A stretch of DNA of 64,000 nucleotides from Mucilaginibacter flavus (lineage in GTDB: Bacteria; Bacteroidota; Bacteroidia; Sphingobacteriales; Sphingobacteriaceae). Positions 36,410-44,374 of this stretch are shown here, piece after piece; the first letter of the stretch is position 1; each line of letters opens with the position of its first letter. The translations under genes and the position numbers were made by a program. Under the pieces are notes generated by a model. It searched no databases, was not told the DNA's origin, and saw nothing but the letters and a program-made list of their open reading frames with translations. The stretch covers positions 124,001 to 188,000 of the forward strand of contig NZ_JAUFPS010000028.1 in NCBI RefSeq assembly GCF_030409315.1, in the 5' to 3' direction.

Positions 36410-36979
36410 ATGGATTTTACAGCGTATGAGCAGGCATTTCAGGATATTTTAAATGACCCGGAGCCCAAGGGTTTTTACAGTAATCCCGATTATTTGAATT
36501 ATACAAAACTCAACTGGTCGCGCCAGCAACGCTGGTTTAAAACAGGGATATTGAACAGCGCTTTGGCTAAAGTTATGGCTGATATTGCAGAGCCGCAACA
36601 GTGGACCATCATTACCGAACCCTGGTGTGGTGATGCCGCGCATACCCTGCCTTTTATGCACATGCTATCGCAGCTTAATCCGCTCATAACGGTTGACTAT
36701 CAGCTGCGCGATTCGCCACCGTTTTTAATTGAACAATATTTGACCAATGGAGTAAGCCGATCTATCCCGAAATTGATTATTGCTGATAAAAACCAAACTG
36801 ACCTTGTGGTTTGGGGCCCACGACCAGTAGCTTGCCAGTTGCTTTACAATCAATTCCTGCAAGATCATGTTGAAATGGAGCAAAAGAAAATAGCCTTGCA
36901 AAAATGGTATAACGAGGATAAGGGCGAAAGCTTTCAGTTAGAGTTGCTGGGTTTACTAAGGAAGACTTACGAAGTTTAA
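36410..36979 (+). CDS. Thioredoxin-like protein with a single-cysteine active site
   Basis: A 189-residue cytosolic protein of the Thioredoxin_9 group. The canonical site is reduced to PWCGDAAHTLPFM (C73 only, CxxC changed to CGDA), followed by the cis-proline loop (RSIPKLIIAD). Without a resolving cysteine it is unlikely to be a classical oxidoreductase. It might act through glutathionylation, bacillithiol-type chemistry or binding. Its last codons are part of a terminator stem. Confidence 0.85.
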   Translation: MDFTAYEQAFQDILNDPEPKGFYSNPDYLNYTKLNWSRQQRWFKTGILNSALAKVMADIAEPQQWTIITEPWCGDAAHTLPFMHMLSQLNPLITVDYQLRDSPPFLIEQYLTNGVSRSIPKLIIADKNQTDLVVWGPRPVACQLLYNQFLQDHVEMEQKKIALQKWYNEDKGESFQLELLGLLRKTYEV

Positions 36980-36999
36980 AAAACTTCGTAAGTCTTTCA
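36962..36999. terminator. Terminator overlapping the end of the thioredoxin-like gene
   Basis: A perfect 16-bp stem (36962-36977 with 36981-36996) with an AAA loop includes the final codons and stop of the gene. It may serve both this gene and the convergent PHP hydrolase. Confidence 0.85.
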
Positions 37000-37010
37000 T
37001 CGCGCAGAGC

Positions 37011-38231
37011 CTAAAAGTTAGGATCAAAATTAAAGAAGATAGGATTAGAAAGTCCTACCATATTGCCACTCAATTTTTCAGACAATGGCACCTGCGGGTA
37101 TGGCGTAGACGGGCCTTCAACCGTTACCCGGTAATACGTACGGCCAATTAAAGCCGGGGTATCGGTAAATTCAACTACCGGTTGTTTGCCTTTGGCCTGG
37201 TAAGTACCGAAAGGATCGCCATTTTTTACAATGTTAATGGTATAGGTAGAATCTGAAACCGTTTTACCACTAAGCTGTACCATGAATTTAACAGGCTTGC
37301 CGGTTGCCTTTACGTTATCGCCCATCATCATATCCATTTTACCATCCTCGTTAATATCGGCATAAAACTCCACGCGTGGCGCATATGGGTTTGAGCTGAT
37401 GGATACCCTGCCGTTGGTAAGCGCGTCAACAACCGCCTGCGATGTTTTGGCTGTGGCAAATACCCAGGTAGTTGGCGTGCCTACATAATTGGCTTTGGCC
37501 TGGTAGGTGTTTTTACCTGGCTGCTCGCTGCCTTCTGGTGTACCGTGATGCGCGTCGCTGCCTCCACGACCGGTTAATTTACGACCCGACGATAGCATAT
37601 CGTCCCAAATCATGATCGCGTTGGCATTTTTTGACCATATGGCCGAGTTCCAAACCTCAATAGAATTCACTATATCATAAGAGTATCCAAAATGATCCTT
37701 ACCGCTGGGATGGTTGGCCGATAAATGGATGTTTAATTGCTTCTTCACAGCTCCTATTACTACGTCGCGTTGATCGCGCACGTCATATAAACGTTGGTGA
37801 TCATACGGACGGGCCGAGAATACGTTGCCATGTCCGCGGGTGGTTGTCCATTCGCCACCGTATAGCAGCAGTACATCGTTTGATTTAAATTCAGGGTCGG
37901 CCCAGGTGTTGTGCGCAACATCGCCGTTTACGTGGTTATCATGGTCGGTAATACATACGTAATCTATTCCAACGGCTTTGGAGAAAGCAATGATTTTGGC
38001 AATGGAGTTGTTTGATGATTCCTTACTGTGGCGCGAGTGAACGTGAAGCTCGCCCTTTAGCCATACGCCATCGGTCATGTTGGCAACGGTCGGCAGTACG
38101 CCTAATTCGGTAGTTTCCCAGGGATTGGTATGGGCAGTTTGCGCCGAGGCATTGAGGCTAAATAAGGCGAGCATAGTTAGTCCGCTTATAGCGCTTTTTA
38201 AAACTGTTTTTAAAGGTTGAGATATAGTCAT
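37011..38231 (-). CDS. CehA/McbA-type PHP-domain metallohydrolase, secreted
   Basis: A 406-residue secreted protein. The start at MTISQPLKTVL (38231) gives a signal peptide ending near LNASAQ. The PHP metal motifs are GELHVHSRHSKES, CITDHDNHVNGD, LSANHPSGKDHFG and GGSDAHHGTP. The last 150 residues form a beta-sandwich (VEFYADINEDGKMDMMMGDN). CehA/McbA relatives hydrolyse carbamates or phosphate esters; the substrate here is unknown. It is convergent with the thioredoxin-like gene. Confidence 0.9.
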   Translation of the reverse strand: MTISQPLKTVLKSAISGLTMLALFSLNASAQTAHTNPWETTELGVLPTVANMTDGVWLKGELHVHSRHSKESSNNSIAKIIAFSKAVGIDYVCITDHDNHVNGDVAHNTWADPEFKSNDVLLLYGGEWTTTRGHGNVFSARPYDHQRLYDVRDQRDVVIGAVKKQLNIHLSANHPSGKDHFGYSYDIVNSIEVWNSAIWSKNANAIMIWDDMLSSGRKLTGRGGSDAHHGTPEGSEQPGKNTYQAKANYVGTPTTWVFATAKTSQAVVDALTNGRVSISSNPYAPRVEFYADINEDGKMDMMMGDNVKATGKPVKFMVQLSGKTVSDSTYTINIVKNGDPFGTYQAKGKQPVVEFTDTPALIGRTYYRVTVEGPSTPYPQVPLSEKLSGNMVGLSNPIFFNFDPNF

Positions 38232-38363
38232 TTGTGCAAAGTGATTGTATGCAGCCAAACTACCCAGCCCGTATTAGCTAATTGTTAAAGCATGGAAATG
38301 ATATAAAAATGTGACATGGAATCCAATGGCGATTTAGTTGCCGTAACGTGGAGCAAAACAGGT

Positions 38364-38410
38364 ATCAAGGCGGCAACCCTCTTTTTTTTAGAATGATTTG
38401 CCGCCTTGAT
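38364..38410. terminator. Terminator-like hairpin after the TlpA gene
   Basis: A perfect 13-bp stem (ATCAAGGCGGCAA at 38364-38376 with its complement at 38398-38410) has a 21-nt loop containing a T-run. It lies about 40 bases downstream of the TlpA stop. The lack of a T-run after the stem on the minus strand makes the terminator role less certain. Confidence 0.5.
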
Positions 38411-38447
38411 TTATAGCAGTCAGGCATAGCTCCATACGACTTGCTTT

Positions 38448-39593
38448 TTACTTTCCGCCAAACAAATCAACCAGTTTTTTCTCAATCAGCCCGTCAGGTG
38501 TAAAACCTATTTCTTTCATCACAATTTTTCCGTCGGGGTCTATCAGGAAAGTAGTGGGTACGGCTGTTACGCCAAAGTATTTATGGGCGATATCTTTATC
38601 GTCAATGGCTTGCAACCAGGGTAATTGCTGGGTTTTAAGCTCGCGCAGCCATTCGGCCTTTTTCTTATCTATAGAAATGCTGTAGATCTCAAATTTATCG
38701 CTTTTAAACTTTTGGTAAATATCCTTCATATGCGGGAACGATTGTTTGCAGGGGCCGCACCAGCTTGCCCAAAAATCTATCAGTACATATTTGCCCCTAA
38801 ACTGCTTAAAATCGCGGGTAGTGTTTTTATCAGTAGGTAAGGTAAAATTGTTCACCACATTACCCTCTTTTGAATTTTTTAAACCCAGCAGGTAATTGGG
38901 GATGCTCATACCTTCTTCAGAATCCTGCAGGTTTTTAGATAGCATGTGGTATAGCCTTTCAAGGTCGGCAGGTTGCAGGACGTTGATGCCGCTGCCCGAT
39001 AGTACAAATACCGAGGCGTAAGAATCGGGGTGGCTTTTAATAAAAGCTTCAATAATGCTGCCTGATTTTTTGCTGGTGAGCTCCTGTTGCTCTTTTGCAA
39101 ATGCTGCAAATTCCGGCGTTACCTTGCCATCTGCCGGAAATGCGGGTATGCTCCCGTGTTTCTTAAACAGTTCGGCACTTACTTCCTCAGATAATTTCAT
39201 CTCCTGGTTGCTGTACTCCTGGAAGTCTTCGGCCGATTTAATACCTGTTATGGTACCGCTTATCATATCTTTAGTAATATCGATGTTTTTAATTTCGATG
39301 GTGCCGGGCCTATCCACCAGTATCGGGAAAACCCTAAAGCCACCGTATTTTTTAAAGCAATATTCATCACAAAGCATAGGGATAAATCCCTTTACGTAGG
39401 GAATGATAAATTGAAAACGGCCGTTTACTATTTCGGTGGTGTCCATATTATGCCCTTTGCCATAAAGGTACACGTGGGTAAGTCCTTTAAGGTCGCCGGT
39501 AACTTCTCCTTTTATGGTGAGGGTTTCCTGCGCTGTAGCCAGGGTGGTGCAGGTGATTAATAAACTGAGGAGTGATAAGATCTTCTTTTTCAT
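38448..39593 (-). CDS. TlpA-family thiol-disulfide oxidoreductase with DUF4369
   Basis: A 381-residue periplasmic protein; the start at MKKKILSLLSLL (39593) gives a clean signal peptide ending near ATAQ. An N-terminal DUF4369 domain (LTIKGEVTGDLKGLTHVYLYG) is followed by a helical linker and a C-terminal thioredoxin domain with the active site ASWCGPCKQSFPHMK and cis-proline loop TAVPTTFLID. This architecture is common in Bacteroidota and is thought to reduce periplasmic disulfides or support cytochrome maturation. It appears monocistronic. Confidence 0.93.
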   Translation of the reverse strand: MKKKILSLLSLLITCTTLATAQETLTIKGEVTGDLKGLTHVYLYGKGHNMDTTEIVNGRFQFIIPYVKGFIPMLCDEYCFKKYGGFRVFPILVDRPGTIEIKNIDITKDMISGTITGIKSAEDFQEYSNQEMKLSEEVSAELFKKHGSIPAFPADGKVTPEFAAFAKEQQELTSKKSGSIIEAFIKSHPDSYASVFVLSGSGINVLQPADLERLYHMLSKNLQDSEEGMSIPNYLLGLKNSKEGNVVNNFTLPTDKNTTRDFKQFRGKYVLIDFWASWCGPCKQSFPHMKDIYQKFKSDKFEIYSISIDKKKAEWLRELKTQQLPWLQAIDDKDIAHKYFGVTAVPTTFLIDPDGKIVMKEIGFTPDGLIEKKLVDLFGGK

Positions 39594-39803
39594 ATGTTTG
39601 TACATTTATATAAATATACTATAGCGTATGTTTAAACATCTGTTAAAAAATGTTAATATTGATAACCAGTTGATTATGCCTGGTTTTACCTTGCATGCAA
39701 CGTTTAAAGCTGCGCCGGCATGTGTAGTCCGTTTATCTACAACGATGAAGTAACTTTAATTGGGCATATCCTTTTTTTGTAGTGCTGTAGTAAGTAATCT
39801 TGC

Positions 39804-39835
39804 GTTAACAGGCTTATTAAACCTTTCCTGTTAAC
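39804..39835 (+). promoter_or_regulatory. Inverted repeat upstream of the GH2 gene
   Basis: Perfect 9-bp arms, GTTAACAGG (39804-39812) and CCTGTTAAC (39827-39835), are separated by 14 nt, ending 18 bases before the GH2 start. It is placed to be an operator or a leader hairpin. Confidence 0.55.
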
Positions 39836-39853
39836 CAATTAAGCAAACCGGCT

Positions 39854-42601
39854 ATGAAAAAAATATTCCTTCAGCTATTATTACTGGTTATCAGTATTCA
39901 TGCATTTGCGCAGGAAACTATGATAAAATACCTGTCCGGAACGGATAAGGACCATGCCGTACAATGGGATTTTTACTGCACCGGTGGCAGAAAAAGCGGG
40001 GTGTGGACAAAAATAGCCGTGCCATCAAACTGGGAATTGCAGGGCTTTGGCGTTTATAATTATGGCCACGATAAAGTTAAAGGCAACGAGCAAGGCTTAT
40101 ACAAGCACCAGTTTTTTGCTGATGCCTGGCCGGGTAAAAGGGTATACATAGTTTTTGAAGGTTCCATGACCGATACCAAAGTGCTCATTAACGGCAAACC
40201 GGCCGGGCCGGTGCACCAGGGCAGTTTTTACAGGTTTAAGTACGATATTACAGATTTGATAAAGCCCAACGCGCAAAACCTGCTGGAGGTTACCGTTGAT
40301 AAAACATCTGGAAACTCATCTGTAAATGATGCTGAGCGACGCAATAGCGATTTTTGGGTTTTCGGCGGTATTTATAGGCCGGTATATCTCGAAATTGTTC
40401 CGGAAACAGCTATAGATAGATTAGCCATTAATGCCAAAGCCGATGGCTCATTTGCTGCCGATATTTATACCCGTAATTTAAAAGGCGATGAAACTATTGA
40501 AGCCCAGGTACAAAAACTAAACGGCGAAAACGTGGGCAAGCCTGTTGCTATTAAAGTTGATAACAGCCGCGAGCACCAGCAAATAAAAGCCGATTTTAAA
40601 AAGCCTTTGTTATGGAGCGCCGAGTTTCCAAACCTGTACCAGGTGCTGATCAGTATAAAAAACAAGCAGGGTATAGCGCATCTGGTTAAGCAAAAATTTG
40701 GCTTCCGTACGGTGGAACTGCGTACCAACGATGGCCTTTATGTAAACGGCGCTAAAATTATAATGAAGGGCTGTAACCGTCATAGCTTTTGGCCCGAAAC
40801 CGGGCGCACGCTTAGCCACGCCATTCATTTAATGGATGTAAAGCTGATGAAGGACATGAATATGAATGCCGTGCGCATGTCACATTACCCACCCGATGCC
40901 GATTTTTTGGATGTTTGCGATTCATTGGGCGTATATGTATTGGATGAGCTAACCGGATGGCAGGCTAAATACGATACCGTGGTAGGGCGTAAGCTGGTGA
41001 AAGAGCTGGTGGTACGTGATGTAAACCATCCGTCTATCCTGTTTTGGGATAATGGCAACGAGGGCGGTTTTAACCGTGGACTGGATAACGACTACGCTCT
41101 GTATGATCCTCAAAAACGCGCGGTATTGCATCCCTGGGAAAAGTTTAACGGCACGGACACCAAACACTATCCCGATTATAATTACATGGTAAAAGCCGCC
41201 GCAACCGGGCAGGAGGTATTTTTCCCGACCGAGTTTATGCACGGGCTTTATGATGGAGGTGCAGGTGCTGCGCTCGATGATTTTTGGGCGCAGATGATGA
41301 AACACCCGCATGGCGGCGGCGGCTTTATATGGGCACTGTTGGATGAGGCTGTGATTCGCACAGATAAAAATGGCGCCTATGATTCTGACGGTAACCACGC
41401 GCCGGACGGCATTGTTGGTCCGCACCGCGAAAAGGAGGGCAGTTTTTATGCGATAAAGGAAATCTGGTCGCCGGTTTATATTGATCCGCAGCCTTTAAAG
41501 AATGATTTTAATGGTGAGATCCCGGTAGAGAACAGATATAGTTTTACCAACTTTAGCCAGTGCGCCTTTAAATGGAAACTGGTCGATTTTCCATCGGCAC
41601 AAAATAAAAACACAGCTTCCGTAGTAAAGGCAATCGGTATACCGCAAGTGTCCAACCTTAAACCCGGCGAAAAAGGGATATTAAAATTAAACCTGCCCGC
41701 GTCATGGCGTAAAAACGGAGCTTTATACCTTACAGCATATGGCCCCGATAAAAAGGAGATATTTACCTGGAGCTGGGCCATAAAAGCGCCATCTGCGCCG
41801 GTTTACACGGTAGCTCCTAAAGCTATAAAAACAAATGAAGAGGGCAATTCGCTTACTGTAGCCTGCGATGGCATTGGCTACTACTTTGACAAAGCTACCG
41901 GCTACATTCAAAAGGTGGTTAAGCCTACGGGCACCGTGTCGCTATCTGGTGGCCCTGTTTTGGCAGGCGTTACCACAACGCTTCACAAGTTTACTTATGC
42001 AACCATTAATAAAGAATTTGTGGTGGCAGCCGATTACCAGGGAGCTGGGTCATTACATGTAAAATGGACTTTTAACCCGGGGCATCCGGTTAAATTAGAC
42101 TATCAATATACCCAGCAAGGCGATGTTGATTTTACCGGCATCAATTTCAATTACCCCGAAGAGAAAATTACCGGTATGAAATGGCTTGGTCGTGGCCCGT
42201 ACAGGGTTTGGAAAAACAGGCTTAAAGGCCAGCAATTTGGCGTTTGGCATAAGGCTTACAATAACTCCATCACCGGCGAAACCTGGGGGTATCCCGAATT
42301 TAAAGGCTACCATGCCGAAGTTAACTGGGTAACTATTGAAAATAAGGAAGCACCATTTACGGTTTATACTACCGATAAAAACACCTACTTGCAAATGCTG
42401 CGCCCGGCCCGTGAAAAAGATGCGCTGTCGAATAACAATGTCGAACCCGCATTTCCGGAAGGTAGCATCGGGTTTTTAAATGCGATAAGTCCTATTGGTA
42501 CCAAATTTCAATCGGCAGATGTGATGGGGCCGCAAAGTCAAAAAAATCACTTAACAGGCGAGCCGGTAAAAGGTACGCTTTGGTTTGATTTTGCTCATTA
42601 A
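39854..42601 (+). CDS. Glycoside hydrolase family 2 (beta-galactosidase-like)
   Basis: A 915-residue secreted enzyme with a signal peptide ending at AFAQ. The order is that of GH2: N-terminal jelly roll (WTKIAVPSNWELQGFGVYNYG), Ig-like domain, TIM barrel (IIMKGCNRHSFWPETGRT, AVRMSHYPPDADFLDVCDSLG) and C-terminal sandwich domains. The acid/base is about E403 (WDNGNEGG) and the nucleophile about E460 (PTEFMHG). Beta-galactosidase is the default guess, but beta-glucuronidase or mannosidase activity cannot be excluded. It is not part of a visible polysaccharide locus and has its own terminator. Confidence 0.93.
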   Translation: MKKIFLQLLLLVISIHAFAQETMIKYLSGTDKDHAVQWDFYCTGGRKSGVWTKIAVPSNWELQGFGVYNYGHDKVKGNEQGLYKHQFFADAWPGKRVYIVFEGSMTDTKVLINGKPAGPVHQGSFYRFKYDITDLIKPNAQNLLEVTVDKTSGNSSVNDAERRNSDFWVFGGIYRPVYLEIVPETAIDRLAINAKADGSFAADIYTRNLKGDETIEAQVQKLNGENVGKPVAIKVDNSREHQQIKADFKKPLLWSAEFPNLYQVLISIKNKQGIAHLVKQKFGFRTVELRTNDGLYVNGAKIIMKGCNRHSFWPETGRTLSHAIHLMDVKLMKDMNMNAVRMSHYPPDADFLDVCDSLGVYVLDELTGWQAKYDTVVGRKLVKELVVRDVNHPSILFWDNGNEGGFNRGLDNDYALYDPQKRAVLHPWEKFNGTDTKHYPDYNYMVKAAATGQEVFFPTEFMHGLYDGGAGAALDDFWAQMMKHPHGGGGFIWALLDEAVIRTDKNGAYDSDGNHAPDGIVGPHREKEGSFYAIKEIWSPVYIDPQPLKNDFNGEIPVENRYSFTNFSQCAFKWKLVDFPSAQNKNTASVVKAIGIPQVSNLKPGEKGILKLNLPASWRKNGALYLTAYGPDKKEIFTWSWAIKAPSAPVYTVAPKAIKTNEEGNSLTVACDGIGYYFDKATGYIQKVVKPTGTVSLSGGPVLAGVTTTLHKFTYATINKEFVVAADYQGAGSLHVKWTFNPGHPVKLDYQYTQQGDVDFTGINFNYPEEKITGMKWLGRGPYRVWKNRLKGQQFGVWHKAYNNSITGETWGYPEFKGYHAEVNWVTIENKEAPFTVYTTDKNTYLQMLRPAREKDALSNNNVEPAFPEGSIGFLNAISPIGTKFQSADVMGPQSQKNHLTGEPVKGTLWFDFAH

Positions 42602-42928
42602 TTAAGGAAGACTGTTGTTGTTCAACGGTTGAAATTTTAGTGATTTAAGGGTTAGAAAAAAATAAAGTCCCCTAAGCGCTCGCCGCCGGGGACTTAAACC
42701 TAAACCTTATCACAATTGGTAAGAAGAGATCTTACCGATGTTATTGCAATAATAGTATTTTAATTGGGTTTTTGAAAGGGGAAATCAATTTTTTATGGGT
42801 TGTTTAGCTATAAAATTATGATTTCTGCAACATTAGACGGTTGACCTCACAACTAACGGGTGTAGCAGGCTTAAAACCTAAAAAAATAAGCGCATATTTA
42901 TCATTCTCGATTGCTTGTTTCAGGCCGG
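42602..42928. other. Intergenic region between two convergent genes
   Basis: About 330 bases between the GH2 stop and the stop of the rubredoxin-terminated protein. Apart from the terminator at 42665-42695 I see nothing gene-like. The remainder is AT-rich. Confidence 0.5.
42665..42695 (+). terminator. Terminator-like hairpin after GH2
   Basis: An 8-bp stem, AAGTCCCC (42665-42672) with GGGGACTT (42688-42695), lies 64 bases after the GH2 stop. There is no strong T-run after it. Confidence 0.6.
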
Positions 42929-44371
42929 TTAAACCGCCGAAAATATGAGTTCATCAAAATTTTCCTTTGCAGCGCCGCAGGTGGGGCATTCATAAACGGC
43001 CAAATTACTGAACGATATTCCGGGCGCTATTTCGTTGAATTCATCACCATAAAGCTCATCGTAAATGGTGAAGCAGCTTTTGCATTGGTGCACGGTTTTT
43101 TGAACAGACGCGTTGGTTTCTTCTTTGCTTTTAGCTGTATTTAAAGGGAGCTGATTATTGCTTTGCTGCTCATAAAACATATCGCAAAGGGTTATCAGGT
43201 GTCGGCTTAAATCGGCCTTGGCAACGCCTTGTTTATAAACAACAAATTCGCGGGTATTATGGTTAAAATCGCGGGTATGGATAATTTCAAATTCATCGGG
43301 GCTACGCTCGCGAATCATAACAGAGCCGTAAATGCCCGATTTTGGCGACCGCTTGATGGCGAAGCTTAAACGATAGGTGCGTAAATCGGCCTCCTCAAAC
43401 TCGCGCACCAATTGCTGCTTAAGTTCAAGACATTGGCTGCAGAGGTCTTCAATTTGCCAGTTAAGCTCATTGGCGGCATGCCTTATGTTTACACGGTACT
43501 TATTAAGCAGCACAGCCCAAAGCGGGCGGTGTTTGGCCTCAATATTTTTGATAAGCAATGATTTCCATGGGCTGATATACAATTGCCCCACCCTGGTTTG
43601 CATACACAGGTTACAGATATCCTTTAAAAATTCAATATCAAAAAGCTCGTTGCGGCGGTAAATACCCAGCCAGTATTTATTGCCTTGTTTGTTAAAGCCC
43701 TCGTAATAAGGTAGCTGAAAATCGGGTATCGCCAGGGGCTGATCTATTTCCTGTATCACAAATTGATTGCCGGCGGTAACCAGTTGGTAAAGCAAATCGG
43801 CATTAACTTCGGGTTGGTCATAAAACAGGGGTTTATTGGCCAATATTACCTGTTGTATGGTTTTGCTCATGGCCGGGATATCGTCCGAGTAAACCAAAAC
43901 CGGCCAGCAATACAGGATATTGGTTTTAGGGAAACGGATATACTGGTACCAGTAATTACTTACCGGCGAAGAGATATAGTTAAGGTTGCCCGTAAAAAAC
44001 GGGGCAAAAGTTTGGTTGCTATCAACCAGGTTTATTTTAAGTTCGGGCTGATAGGCAAAAAGATCGAAGATATCTTTATAAACACCTTCCTTAAGCCAGC
44101 CTTCCTGGTTAAAAATACCATCGGCAATGTATGAGCTGGTAATGTTGGGGTAAACATCCTGGTTTATCTCATGATCAATACCTGCGCCCAGCATGTCAAA
44201 TTCCAGATCTTCCAGTTGGGTTACATCAATTTCAAAATATAGCTGCTGCCTGTTACCAAAACGAATTTGCGTAGCACCCGCGTTTTGCGCAATGATGAGC
44301 ATTTCATAAAAATCGCCTGCTGATGATACACCCCCCGGAAGATTTATTTTAACTACCTGCTTCTTTTTCAT
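42929..44371 (-). CDS. Rubredoxin-terminated nitrite reductase-like protein of the nitrate locus
   Basis: A 480-residue cytosolic protein. The first 70 residues resemble the ferredoxin-like half-domain of nitrite/sulfite reductases (KINLPGGVSSAGDFYEMLIIAQNAGATQIRFG). The middle has a second related segment (LCMQTRVGQLYISPWKSLLI), but the four cysteines that bind siroheme and 4Fe-4S are missing. The C-terminus (about 425-480) is a rubredoxin with two pairs, CKSC and CPTC. It follows the nitrate reductase by 3 bp and is surely in the same operon. A role as electron-transfer partner or assembly factor for nitrate reduction is inferred. Confidence 0.8.
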   Translation of the reverse strand: MKKKQVVKINLPGGVSSAGDFYEMLIIAQNAGATQIRFGNRQQLYFEIDVTQLEDLEFDMLGAGIDHEINQDVYPNITSSYIADGIFNQEGWLKEGVYKDIFDLFAYQPELKINLVDSNQTFAPFFTGNLNYISSPVSNYWYQYIRFPKTNILYCWPVLVYSDDIPAMSKTIQQVILANKPLFYDQPEVNADLLYQLVTAGNQFVIQEIDQPLAIPDFQLPYYEGFNKQGNKYWLGIYRRNELFDIEFLKDICNLCMQTRVGQLYISPWKSLLIKNIEAKHRPLWAVLLNKYRVNIRHAANELNWQIEDLCSQCLELKQQLVREFEEADLRTYRLSFAIKRSPKSGIYGSVMIRERSPDEFEIIHTRDFNHNTREFVVYKQGVAKADLSRHLITLCDMFYEQQSNNQLPLNTAKSKEETNASVQKTVHQCKSCFTIYDELYGDEFNEIAPGISFSNLAVYECPTCGAAKENFDELIFSAV

Positions 44372-44374
44372 TGG

